From positions 1 through 53,875 of the forward strand of contig CACIXQ010000004.1 of the NCBI GenBank assembly GCA_902590655.1: a DNA stretch of 53,875 bases, given 5' to 3'. This DNA is from an uncultured marine group I thaumarchaeote. Its GTDB lineage: Archaea > Thermoproteota > Nitrososphaeria > Nitrososphaerales > Nitrosopumilaceae. The notes under the pieces are model-generated. The model ran no database searches and was not told the origin of the DNA. It saw nothing but the letters and a program-made list of their open reading frames with translations. A program made the translations under genes and the position numbers. Positions 18,181 through 26,085 of this stretch are shown one piece after another (the stretch's first letter is position 1; every line of letters starts with the position of its first letter).

Positions 18181-19798
18181 GCTAAAGTTTCAAAATAAAA
18201 CTGTGCTAGTTACCGGGAGTGGTACAGGAATTGGGCAGGCAATTACGAAGAAATTTGTGGAAAATGGTGCAAGTGCCATAGTTCTAGGAAGAAGGAAAGA
18301 ACCATTGGAAGAAACTGCAAAAATGCTAGAAGATATTATCAAAGAAAAGCAAAGCCATGCCACCATCAAAATTTTTGATGGTGTAGATGTTAGTGATGAA
18401 AAAGCTGTCACTGGGATGTTTGATGCATTAAAAAATGAAAATGTCAACCTGGATGTTGTTGTAAATAATGCTGGGGTCTCGGGTCCTGTAACATGTTTTG
18501 CACATGCACCACTTGACCAATTTAGAAGTACTGTAGACATTCATCTAACTGGAACTTTTTGGACTTCAGTTCAAGCACTCAAAGTTATGAAAGAGGGAGC
18601 AAAAATTATTACAATTTCAACATTTTTTGCAGAAGAAAGACCACTGGAACAAAGACCATACAGATTCAGAGATCCATATACAGCATCACAGGGAGCAAAA
18701 AACAGGCTTGTGGAGGCAATGTCATGGGAACTAACAGAAAAGGGAATCATTTCAATCGGAACTAATCCTGGCCCAGTTCATTCAGACAGAATTTACAAGA
18801 CAGTTTACCCAAAGGCTGCATCAGAATTTCTACGTGTAAGCGGATTTGAAGACCTATCACCAAGTGAAGTTGAGGCTGCAAACAATGAGATTGTAGGATT
18901 GTTAGGGGAAGATGATGAAACCATAAAGTCTGGAATAAAAACAGCTGCAGAAAAGTTAGGCAAACCAGAAACTACACTTGCGAATTTACTGGATAAAGTC
19001 AAAAGCATTGCAGAAAAAATCCAAAAGAATACATCTACAATGATTCCCGATCAACAATTTTTATCACAGGAGCAGGTTGCTAGAACTGTTTTAACACTTG
19101 CGGACGATGACCAAGCAAAAATTCTCAACGGAAAAATAATTCCTGGTGACAGAGTTTTCTATCCTGTCAAATCACACATTAGAGCATCCGTTCCTAAATC
19201 TGAGAAAAATAACTTGGATGGAAAATCTGTTTACATTAGTGGTGATGAACAAAAAGTAAGTAATATTACCTCAATGATAGAAAAGAAAGGGGGACAAGTT
19301 ACATCATCGCAAGAATCAAAAAATGATTTATTCATTCATTTAACTGGTAATGTTCCTAACTTTTCTAAATTAACCGAACTGTCAAGAAATGAATGGGACA
19401 AATTAGTTGATAAGTTCGTCAATACACCAGCTGCATTCATTCAAAATTCTGTTAATAAATTCGTCCCTGGTGGTTCTGATGATCCAAGATTGTTCAAAGA
19501 TGCAAAGGGAAGAATTGTTATAATTGGTCCTGACCTTCCAGCTGGTAAAAAAATTAGTGGGCATGAAAGAGCAAAAGTTGAAGTTTTCAGAGGTGCACTC
19601 AGACCATTTGCTACCACTGTCAATCAAGAATTCAGTGATGTATTGAAATCGGACGTTAGATCATTCTTAATTTTGCCTGGAACTGTTGATGGAAAAGAAC
19701 CTAGTGATGAAAATATTGTAAATACAATTAACTACTTGGTGTCTGAAGAATCACAGTCAAGTTCTGAAGTAATTTTCTGTCCAGATGAAACAAGATAA
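18179..19798 (+). CDS. two-domain short-chain dehydrogenase/reductase, malonyl-CoA reductase-like layout
   Basis: A 539-residue protein of two SDR (Rossmann) units. Unit 1 (about 5-320) has TGSGTGIG at 12-19, NNAG at 96-99, Ser147 and Tyr167, and a long helical insert (about 205-300) after NPGPVHSDR. The usual catalytic lysine four residues after Tyr is Gln171 (codon CAG at 18689). Unit 2 (about 343-530) is degenerate: a GDEQ stretch replaces the glycine loop and no Tyr-x3-Lys is seen. From memory, this order, the PGP-x2-SDR segment and the degenerate second unit match one half of the Chloroflexus bifunctional malonyl-CoA reductase. That step of the thaumarchaeal carbon cycle has had no agreed enzyme, so the match is worth testing. 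An inactive or binding role is also possible. Confidence 0.75.
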   Translation: MLKFQNKTVLVTGSGTGIGQAITKKFVENGASAIVLGRRKEPLEETAKMLEDIIKEKQSHATIKIFDGVDVSDEKAVTGMFDALKNENVNLDVVVNNAGVSGPVTCFAHAPLDQFRSTVDIHLTGTFWTSVQALKVMKEGAKIITISTFFAEERPLEQRPYRFRDPYTASQGAKNRLVEAMSWELTEKGIISIGTNPGPVHSDRIYKTVYPKAASEFLRVSGFEDLSPSEVEAANNEIVGLLGEDDETIKSGIKTAAEKLGKPETTLANLLDKVKSIAEKIQKNTSTMIPDQQFLSQEQVARTVLTLADDDQAKILNGKIIPGDRVFYPVKSHIRASVPKSEKNNLDGKSVYISGDEQKVSNITSMIEKKGGQVTSSQESKNDLFIHLTGNVPNFSKLTELSRNEWDKLVDKFVNTPAAFIQNSVNKFVPGGSDDPRLFKDAKGRIVIIGPDLPAGKKISGHERAKVEVFRGALRPFATTVNQEFSDVLKSDVRSFLILPGTVDGKEPSDENIVNTINYLVSEESQSSSEVIFCPDETR

Positions 19799-20554
19799 TT
19801 AAAAAATACCTGTAGAATCTATAATCAGCTTAATTGCTGCTGCGACTAGCACAATTATTACTATAATCTTCAATTTGTTTTCCTTTATCTCAAGTGACAA
19901 TCGAGCACCTAAAATTCCTCCAGCAAATGCCCCAATCGATAACAACAATGCCTGATAGTAGTCAGGATGTCCTAGCATGGAATGCATAATCAACCCAGAG
20001 AAAGATGCAAACATCAAGATGAACTGTGAAGTTGGTGCAGCACGCTTCATTGAAATTCCAAGTGCAACTACCATCAATGGTACGAAGATTAAACCACCTC
20101 CAATACCAAATAAACTCGATATTATTCCTGCAAAGAAACTTGCGCCTGCTGAGAAAACAAGCAAGACAGTAGATACATCTACAGGTTTTTCCTCAATTTT
20201 CCTTTTAAGAAATATGTATGATGCTGAAGAAATGAGAACTAGTGCAAACAGAATTTTGAAAATATCTGGAGATATATCAGAAGATATGAATGCACCAAGT
20301 ATGGTACCAGGAACTGCCATTAATCCAAGTTTCCAACCAAGTGAAAGTTCTATGCGTTTTTGTCTAGCATACATGGTTGTTGACGCGACAGAATTACTAA
20401 ACACCGCAAATAGACTGTTACTTACAGCTAGTGTGGGAGAAAATCCCATGAATGTTAATACTGGGACGATGATTATGCCACCACCTAAACCAATTATTGA
20501 TCCTAACACTCCCGCAACAAATCCAAGCGGAATTAACCAAAGCTCTTCAATCAT
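19799..20554 (-). CDS. TauE/SafE family membrane transporter
   Basis: A 251-residue integral membrane protein with about eight hydrophobic helices arranged as an inverted duplication. The family signature occurs twice: GVLGSIIGLGGGIIIVPVL near residues 15-34 and SLFGIGGGLIFVPLMV near 145-160. Family members export sulphite, sulphoacetate or related organic acids; the substrate here is unknown. It is encoded 1 bp after the DUF192 protein and probably cotranscribed with it. Its stop abuts the end of the convergent SDR gene. Confidence 0.9.
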   Translation of the reverse strand: MIEELWLIPLGFVAGVLGSIIGLGGGIIIVPVLTFMGFSPTLAVSNSLFAVFSNSVASTTMYARQKRIELSLGWKLGLMAVPGTILGAFISSDISPDIFKILFALVLISSASYIFLKRKIEEKPVDVSTVLLVFSAGASFFAGIISSLFGIGGGLIFVPLMVVALGISMKRAAPTSQFILMFASFSGLIMHSMLGHPDYYQALLLSIGAFAGGILGARLSLEIKENKLKIIVIIVLVAAAIKLIIDSTGIF

Positions 20555-20555
20555 A

Positions 20556-21050
20556 TTATATCGATATTATTTCCATTTTGGAGTTTTCTGTTATATTGAA
20601 TTTATCAACAAAGCCAGAAGTAACTTCCAGTACATACTTAGCATTATCACCTGATACACCATTTTCCCTGCATGCAACAACTTCAATAGTTGTCCTACAT
20701 GGTGGAACGTCTTTCTCAATTGCTACAACATTAGAATTTTCATCAAACCAAATTATATCCAAATTAAATTGCATATTTAACATCCACATTGGGCGTGTAT
20801 TAGATTCGTCAAAAACAAACAGCATTCCTTCATTATATGGAAGCTCATTTTGAAACATTAAACCTCTAGCTCTCAATGAATCAGTATCTGCAATTTGTAC
20901 CTCCAATGTTTTATCATCAAGCTTAATTGTACCACGAGGAAATTCAACAGATTCTAACTTAACATCACTTGGGAGTGTGAGTATACCTACTGCTCCTATA
21001 ATTATCGCAGCAATTGCGATAGGAATCAAAACCTGTGTTCTTGTTGGCAT
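20556..21050 (-). CDS. membrane-anchored DUF192 protein
   Basis: A 164-residue protein with an N-terminal hydrophobic helix (residues 8-24, LIPIAIAAIIIGAVGIL) acting as anchor or signal, followed by a DUF192 domain (about 40-160). The typical segments are visible: ARGLMFQNELPYNEGMLFVF, split by the LMF and GMLFVF motifs, then MWMLNM, and the C-terminal YVLEVTSGF. Function of DUF192 is not established. The domain should lie outside the membrane. It is upstream of and coupled to the TauE-like transporter. Confidence 0.88.
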   Translation of the reverse strand: MPTRTQVLIPIAIAAIIIGAVGILTLPSDVKLESVEFPRGTIKLDDKTLEVQIADTDSLRARGLMFQNELPYNEGMLFVFDESNTRPMWMLNMQFNLDIIWFDENSNVVAIEKDVPPCRTTIEVVACRENGVSGDNAKYVLEVTSGFVDKFNITENSKMEIISI

Positions 21051-21089
21051 GAATTAGAATGATACAATCCGCTTAAAAACTAAAAGATG

Positions 21090-21440
21090 TCACATTACAG
21101 AATTTTTAAAGTCATGAATGGTAGAAAATGAATCTTTTGTGTGGCTATGAACATCCGATATCTTTGCTCCATTGTAAACTTTGTCAAGATATCTACCAGC
21201 TAATATCATTGGACCGCCAACTGCACACGTAATACCGGTTGGTTCTGGAATCCATAGCATAATAAAACCAATTTTTGAAATTTTTTTACCTGGTGCTGGT
21301 GCTTGAGTTAATGCACTCAATGATCGTCTAGTATTCTTATCATCAAATTTCAAAAGATCTGAATACATTTCATTACGTCGCTTGGCTGACTCACGCATGA
21401 TTTTCAATTTTTCAATACGCTTCTGGAATGAATCCTTCAT
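21090..21440 (-). CDS. hypothetical protein with a coiled N-terminus and hydrophobic hairpin
   Basis: A 116-residue protein from the ATG at 21440; a longer frame to 21494 starts with a poor Cys/His-rich segment. Residues 1-35 are a charged helix (FQKRIEKLKIMRESAKRR). A hydrophobic stretch of about 30 residues around 57-85 contains IGFIMLWIPEPTGITCAVGG, short for two membrane passes but possible for one. The end is polar. No family recognised. The gene stands alone between a DUF192 unit and a divergent MntR-like regulator. Confidence 0.6.
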   Translation of the reverse strand: MKDSFQKRIEKLKIMRESAKRRNEMYSDLLKFDDKNTRRSLSALTQAPAPGKKISKIGFIMLWIPEPTGITCAVGGPMILAGRYLDKVYNGAKISDVHSHTKDSFSTIHDFKNSVM

Positions 21441-21584
21441 ATTTGATAATGGAAGAAAATTACATAAATGCCGATGTAAAGTTCTGTCAATCATAAGTCA
21501 AAAACTATTACATGCATGAATAATGATCAATATTAGTAATTAAGCAAAGACACTAAATTATACTAGAATATTTAGTAATCTATA

Positions 21585-22052
21585 TTGCAAAAAAATAGCA
21601 AGAGACTAGAATCAATCAAGGCTGCACATAAAACCAGAAAAGTATCAAGTACAACAAGAGAAGAAGACTATCTGGAAGTAATTGCGGAATTAGTAGAACT
21701 AAAAGGATATGCAACTACATTAGATATTTCTAGATATATGAATGTCAGTCCGCCAAGTGTTACCAAGATGCTTCAAAAATTGGATGAAAAAAAATACATT
21801 GAATATGAAAAATATCATGGAATTAATTTGACCAACAATGGAAGACAAGTTGCTGATTCAATTAGAAGAAAGCATAGTATACTTTTAGAATTTTTTGAAA
21901 TTCTAAATATTGGACAAGAAATTGCAAATCAAGATACTGAAGGGCTAGAACATCACTTAAACCCAAAAACAATTAGGCAGTTAAGAAAATACATCACATT
22001 TCTAAAATCAAATCCAAAAATTATCAGGCAATTTCGTGAATTCAAAGGGTAA
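21585..22052 (+). CDS. MntR/DtxR-family metal-dependent transcription regulator
   Basis: A 155-residue regulator. The N-terminal winged helix (about 25-85) contains REEDYLEVIAELVE and the recognition helix region MNVSPPSVTKMLQKLDEKKYI. The dimerisation and metal-binding part follows (RRKHSILLEFFEILNIG, and EGLEHHLNP with the typical Glu and His ligands). There is no SH3-like third domain, so it resembles MntR more than DtxR. Such proteins repress metal uptake genes when Mn(II) or Fe(II) is bound. TTG start at 21585. No transporter gene flanks it directly. Confidence 0.9.
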   Translation: MQKNSKRLESIKAAHKTRKVSSTTREEDYLEVIAELVELKGYATTLDISRYMNVSPPSVTKMLQKLDEKKYIEYEKYHGINLTNNGRQVADSIRRKHSILLEFFEILNIGQEIANQDTEGLEHHLNPKTIRQLRKYITFLKSNPKIIRQFREFKG

Positions 22053-22123
22053 ATAGTTTTGCGTTACAATGGACGAAAAATCAATAGCGAATTTTAATTA
22101 GATGGAGAAAATATGGTGATTTA

Positions 22124-22783
22124 TTGACATTCTTAACAGACCTTGATGATTTAATAAGATATCACCATGGTGACGTAAAAAAACTTAGGGAGATTAGAAA
22201 TACAATTAGACATGATAATTTCATAACTACTGAAGACAAAGAATATGTTCAATCACTAATTGATACACATCTAACTAACAAATCGTTGGATAGTTCATCT
22301 ACTGGAAAATCTGGTACTAGGATTAAATTAGAAACAAAACCAAAAAAGAAAGATTCAGATTCACAAACCAACTTTTCATTTGATTTTTCATCTAATAAAA
22401 AAATGGGAATTCTTGGAGGTGCGGCTGCTGCAATCGCTATAATAGTTATTGTAGGATTTACAGCAGGTACCCAAAGTGATTCTTCTATCAGCTCAACTAC
22501 TAACAATCCACTATTACTCACGCTTGACCAAAAACAGTATCAAATTGCTGATATAATCTCAATCTCAGGTGATGCAATATCAGATCGTCAAGCAATCACA
22601 TTAACAATAGAAAACAATGACGGCGTAAAAATATGGAAAGAGAAAATCGAACCAAAAGCAGGAGGTAATTTCTCAACTTTGCTTATAGCTGGTGGTGGTG
22701 GATGGGAAGATAGTGGTTCATACACAATAACTGCTGTTCAAAATGACTTGATAGAAAAAATCAAGTTCAAGTTTATAGGATGA
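22124..22783 (+). CDS. single-pass membrane protein with extracellular Ig-like domain
   Basis: A 219-residue protein. Residues 1-60 form a polar, helical cytoplasmic part (DDLIRYHHGDVKKLREIR), 60-90 a Lys/Ser-rich linker, 94-112 a membrane helix (GILGGAAAAIAIIVIVGFTAG), and 125-219 a beta-sandwich-like domain (ADIISISGDAIS, SGSYTITAVQND). The outer domain resembles repeats in archaeal surface proteins. TTG start; an ATG just before it is closed by a stop. The N-terminal part looks like a short protein-binding module, so it may link the envelope to a cytoplasmic partner. Function unknown. Confidence 0.75.
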   Translation: MTFLTDLDDLIRYHHGDVKKLREIRNTIRHDNFITTEDKEYVQSLIDTHLTNKSLDSSSTGKSGTRIKLETKPKKKDSDSQTNFSFDFSSNKKMGILGGAAAAIAIIVIVGFTAGTQSDSSISSTTNNPLLLTLDQKQYQIADIISISGDAISDRQAITLTIENNDGVKIWKEKIEPKAGGNFSTLLIAGGGGWEDSGSYTITAVQNDLIEKIKFKFIG

Positions 22784-22786
22784 AAA

Positions 22787-23017
22787 TTAGTTAATTAGAT
22801 CCTTATCATCCCATCTTAATCTATATTTTCCCACAGAACGTATGTATTCAACCCTACCGCCTTTTTTGAATACTAATCTGTGTTCCTTGTGTGATATATC
22901 ACGTATATTCAGAACTACATTATCATCCATAGACTCAAAAATAGCAGGGCTATTGGATATGATTTTCCAAGAATCCTCAGAAAAATCAAGGTAATGTAAC
23001 GTATGAAGTAATCCCAT
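22787..23017 (-). CDS. small hypothetical protein
   Basis: A 76-residue soluble protein with alternating strands (VVLNIRDISHK, RLVFKKGGRVEYI, KYRLRWDD) suggesting a compact beta fold. It has no cysteine, signal or membrane helix. It converges on the Ig-like membrane protein (3-bp gap) and diverges from the uracil-DNA glycosylase gene. No family recognised. Confidence 0.6.
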   Translation of the reverse strand: MGLLHTLHYLDFSEDSWKIISNSPAIFESMDDNVVLNIRDISHKEHRLVFKKGGRVEYIRSVGKYRLRWDDKDLIN

Positions 23018-23101
23018 AATTTATGCATAATAGTAGATATCTAAATGGTTTTGTTTAATCAATTTTGTAAAATTAATCAAGAAGGGTTAGAGACTATAGT
23101 T

Positions 23102-23671
23102 ATGAAGAAACCATCATCACTGGAAATGATTCAGCAGAGTGTTAAAACGTGCAAAAAATGTGACTTGTGTAATACTAGAAACAATGCAGTTCCTGGAATT
23201 GGTGATGAAAATGCTGATGTTGTCTTTATTGGTGAGGCTCCAGGGAAGAATGAAGACATACATGGCGAGCCATTTATTGGAACAGCAGGAAAAAGACTTG
23301 ACGATGCATTAGAAAATGCTGGATTAACAAGAAGCAGTGTGTATATTACAAATATCGTAAAATGTAGACCTCCTAATAATAGAGTCCCAAATGATACTGA
23401 AAAATTAATGTGTAGTAATTATCTAGAGGAAGAACTTCAAATAATTAATCCAAAAATAATCTGCCTTCTTGGGAACACATCTTTTTATTCAATTTTGGGC
23501 GGAAAAGAAATTTCAAAAAATCATGGGCAAATCGTATACAAGAATAATCGTGTATACTTTATTTCATTCCACCCCGCAGCAACGATTTATAATCAAAAGC
23601 TTCTGGATGTTTTCAAAAATGATATCAAAAAACTAGTTAATGAATTACAAAAAATCAAGAATAAGAATTAG
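23102..23671 (+). CDS. family 4 uracil-DNA glycosylase (Fe-S type)
   Basis: Removes uracil from DNA as the first step of base-excision repair. Numbered from an alternative ATG at 23045, the protein has Cys36-x2-Cys39 and Cys107-x15-Cys123, the four ligands of the 4Fe-4S cluster. It also has the active-site motif GEAPGKNEDIHG (63-74) and FHPAA in the C-terminal third. The start at 23102 (MKKPSS) is preferred because it places the first cysteine near residue 17, as in characterised enzymes; the upstream start adds 19 poorly conserved-looking residues. It is followed 1 bp after its stop by an alkyladenine glycosylase, forming a repair operon. Confidence 0.93.
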   Translation: MKKPSSLEMIQQSVKTCKKCDLCNTRNNAVPGIGDENADVVFIGEAPGKNEDIHGEPFIGTAGKRLDDALENAGLTRSSVYITNIVKCRPPNNRVPNDTEKLMCSNYLEEELQIINPKIICLLGNTSFYSILGGKEISKNHGQIVYKNNRVYFISFHPAATIYNQKLLDVFKNDIKKLVNELQKIKNKN

Positions 23672-23672
23672 G

Positions 23673-24236
23673 ATGAATGCTTTACCAAGAAAATTCTATG
23701 TAAATGATACTAAACAGGTTGCAAAAGACCTACTCGGAAAGAAATTAGTAAGAAAAATTGGAAGTAGTATATTATCTGGTATCATAGTAGAAACTGAAGC
23801 ATACAAAGGTAGAAATGATCCGGCTAGTCATGCGGCAAGAAAAAAAACGGAACGAAATAAAATAATGTTTGGTGAAGCAGGACATGCATATGTTTACTTC
23901 ACATATGGTATGCACTATTGTTTCAATGTTGTTGCAAAAAAAGAGAGTGATAAATCTGGGGCTGTTCTAATACGTGCTATTCAACCACAGCAGGGAATTC
24001 AACTAATGATAAAAAATCGAAAAACTGATGTTATAGCAAATTTAACAAATGGTCCTGCAAAACTGGCTCAAGCAATGCAAATTACATTAAAACAATATAA
24101 TTTGGATTTAACAAATAGTAAATCACTGTTTATTCTTGATGGGAAAAAACCAACAAAAATTATTGCAAAACCTAGAGTAGGAATAAAGGTTGGTACTGAT
24201 AAACTTTGGAATTTTAGTATTAACAATCATTTATGA
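23673..24236 (+). CDS. 3-methyladenine DNA glycosylase (AAG/MPG type)
   Basis: Excises alkylated and deaminated purines. Visible: the N-terminal ARDLLGKKLV-like segment (VAKDLLGKKLVR), ETEAYKGRNDPASHA with the catalytic Glu, RNKIMFGEAGHAYVYFTYGMHYCFNVV, written here as its parts GEAGHAYVY and YGMHYCFNVV, and NGPAKLAQAM. Length (187 residues) fits. The ATG at 23673 follows the uracil glycosylase stop by 1 bp; an in-frame start at 23640 would overlap it and adds basic residues only. This mammalian-type family is scattered in Archaea and Bacteria, so transfer is possible. It overlaps the convergent DedA-like gene by 10 bp. Confidence 0.94.
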   Translation: MNALPRKFYVNDTKQVAKDLLGKKLVRKIGSSILSGIIVETEAYKGRNDPASHAARKKTERNKIMFGEAGHAYVYFTYGMHYCFNVVAKKESDKSGAVLIRAIQPQQGIQLMIKNRKTDVIANLTNGPAKLAQAMQITLKQYNLDLTNSKSLFILDGKKPTKIIAKPRVGIKVGTDKLWNFSINNHL

Positions 24237-24868
24237 TTTTCATCGTTGTCATCATCTAATGTCCATGGCGCAACTCTACCAAGTATTTTTTCCCAGTTCA
24301 ATCTAAGTAAAAGAATTACAATGATTGACATTGCTATAGCCAAAGCAACTATACCAACATAAACTGGCATTGGGTCATCAATATCTTGTAATATAGGTTC
24401 TAAAAGTGATAGCCCCATATAATGTGAAATTAATACGATTACATAAAACAAAACAAGTTTTCCTAAGAGTGTTGCAATAAAAAATCTTTTTGGATTGTAT
24501 TTTGCTAATCCCAATGGAATGTAAACCAAGTCATCAGGAATGGGAGTTGCAGCAGCAACAAATGCAGCTGAACCACCGTATCGTTTAACTAATTTCTGAA
24601 ATGGCTTCATTCGTTTTTTAGTTTTTTCAGAAATTATTTTACGTCCTCCATAACTGACGTAAAATATTATTTGTTTAGCTACTGTTGAAGTAATTGCTGC
24701 AATCAACGCTAATACATGAATGTCAAACTGATCACCTGCTGCCATTGTAGCAACCAAAATGAATGATGGTATTGGAACAAATGGTACAAGTGAACCAAGG
24801 AAGCTGACAATGGTTAAACCAAGATAACCAACTTCGGGAGTAAAAGGAAACAATTCCCAAAGGTCCAC
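24227..24868 (-). CDS. DedA/VTT-domain membrane protein
   Basis: A 213-residue protein of the SNARE-associated/DedA (VTT) superfamily. Hydrophobic segments lie at about 15-45, 50-72, 105-120, 130-155 and 165-190. The family core is seen in IPSFILVATMAAG, the GGR-x-ISEK segment, YGGSAAFVAAATPIPDDLVYIPLGLA (in parts: FVAAATPIP and PLGLA) and the FIATLLGK motif with its Lys. Some DedA proteins flip lipids or protect against charge stress; no specific role can be given here. C-terminal tail acidic. Confidence 0.85.
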   Translation of the reverse strand: MDLWELFPFTPEVGYLGLTIVSFLGSLVPFVPIPSFILVATMAAGDQFDIHVLALIAAITSTVAKQIIFYVSYGGRKIISEKTKKRMKPFQKLVKRYGGSAAFVAAATPIPDDLVYIPLGLAKYNPKRFFIATLLGKLVLFYVIVLISHYMGLSLLEPILQDIDDPMPVYVGIVALAIAMSIIVILLLRLNWEKILGRVAPWTLDDDNDENHK

Positions 24869-24969
24869 ATCTCGATCAATATTTCGTTTTATTTAACTCT
24901 AAAAAAATAATTAGTAGTCATTAGATGCGATCAGAATACACTTTTCAATGATCGTACTGTATTGTAACC

Positions 24970-25059
24970 ATGTATTCTACATGCACCCAATGTGGCAGAT
25001 TGGTAACAAGACCAGAATCTAAGTATTGTTCTGATGACTGTGAAGAAAAATCAAAGTGA
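24970..25059 (+). CDS. 29-residue zinc-knuckle micropeptide
   Basis: A tiny reading frame with ATG at 24970 and TGA at 25057-25059. It encodes two cysteine pairs: Cys5-x2-Cys8 and Cys20-x3-Cys24, with SKYCSDDCEEK as second knuckle, like the C-terminal half of many small zinc-binding proteins. Four well-spaced cysteines in 29 residues are unlikely by chance in this A/T-rich DNA. It lies alone in a spacer between two minus-strand genes. No function known; a real product is likely but unproven. Confidence 0.5.
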   Translation: MYSTCTQCGRLVTRPESKYCSDDCEEKSK

Positions 25060-25081
25060 CAAAATTAATAATTTTATATCA

Positions 25082-26017
25082 TTATTCATAAAGCCAACAT
25101 AAAACATAACCAGATTTTGTTTTTATTTTTGGTGGAATCATTTTACATTTGTCCATTGCTTCAGGACATCTATTAAAAAATCTACATCCAATCTGTGGTA
25201 TAGATAAATCAGGCGTACTACCAGGTATGAATTCTATTTTTTTTTCTTGATGCAAAGTTGGAATTGAATCCAGTAAACCCTTAGTGTATGGATGTTTAGG
25301 GTTACTGTAGATTTCTGAAGATGAACCAAACTCAACCATCTTTCCGCCATACATAATACCTATCTTCTCTGCAACTTCTGATAATATTGCAAGATCATGT
25401 GAAATTAACATGAGTGACATACCATTTTTTTTTAAACTTTTTAACAGATTAATAATCTGTGCTTGAATCAGAACGTCTAGCGCTGTTGTCGGTTCATCTG
25501 CTATAACAAATTTTGGTTTTAGTAGCAATGCCATTGCAATAACAATTCTTTGTTTCATTCCACCACTAAGTTCATGTGGATATTTATCCAGAATAGAATG
25601 ATCTAAATTTACAGCATGTATAGCATCATCAATGATTTGTTCCATGTTATCGTCAAAACCATGTTGTTTGAGTAATTCATCAAATTGTTGCCTGATCGTA
25701 AAAACGGGATCTAATGAATTCATAGCTCCTTGAAATACCATGGAAATTTCTTTCCAACGTATTTTTCCATCAAATTTAGATTTGGGCATGTCCAGTATCG
25801 AGTCGTTATTGAACAAAATCTTACCTGAACTAATTTTCCCACCCTGTAGCATTCTTATGATCGTTAGACCCAATGTACTCTTTCCACATCCACTTTCACC
25901 AGCGATGCCAATTGATTCACCGTCTTCCAATTCAAATTCAACGTTTTCTAACGCATGAATCGTCTTATCAGAGGTTTTGTAATTGACGGAAAGATCTGAT
26001 ATCTCAATATCTGGCAT
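25082..26017 (-). CDS. oligopeptide/nickel-type ABC transporter ATPase
   Basis: A 311-residue ABC ATPase of the DppD/OppD class. Walker A GESGCGKST (39-47), Q-loop VFQGAMNSLDP, signature LSGGMKQR, Walker B FVIADEPTTALD and the switch His in LISHD are all intact. The C-terminal oligopeptide-transport extension (about 230-305) contains HPYTKGLL and the CRFFNRCPEAMDKCK cysteine cluster that may carry Fe-S or zinc. No permease or binding protein is adjacent in the window, so partners must be elsewhere. Substrate could be peptides or a metal. Confidence 0.92.
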   Translation of the reverse strand: MPDIEISDLSVNYKTSDKTIHALENVEFELEDGESIGIAGESGCGKSTLGLTIIRMLQGGKISSGKILFNNDSILDMPKSKFDGKIRWKEISMVFQGAMNSLDPVFTIRQQFDELLKQHGFDDNMEQIIDDAIHAVNLDHSILDKYPHELSGGMKQRIVIAMALLLKPKFVIADEPTTALDVLIQAQIINLLKSLKKNGMSLMLISHDLAILSEVAEKIGIMYGGKMVEFGSSSEIYSNPKHPYTKGLLDSIPTLHQEKKIEFIPGSTPDLSIPQIGCRFFNRCPEAMDKCKMIPPKIKTKSGYVLCWLYE

Positions 26018-26085
26018 GATGATAATATTCTATACTACATTTTATTTTTTCAAGAAAGGATATATTCAATGGATCATCATTCAAG

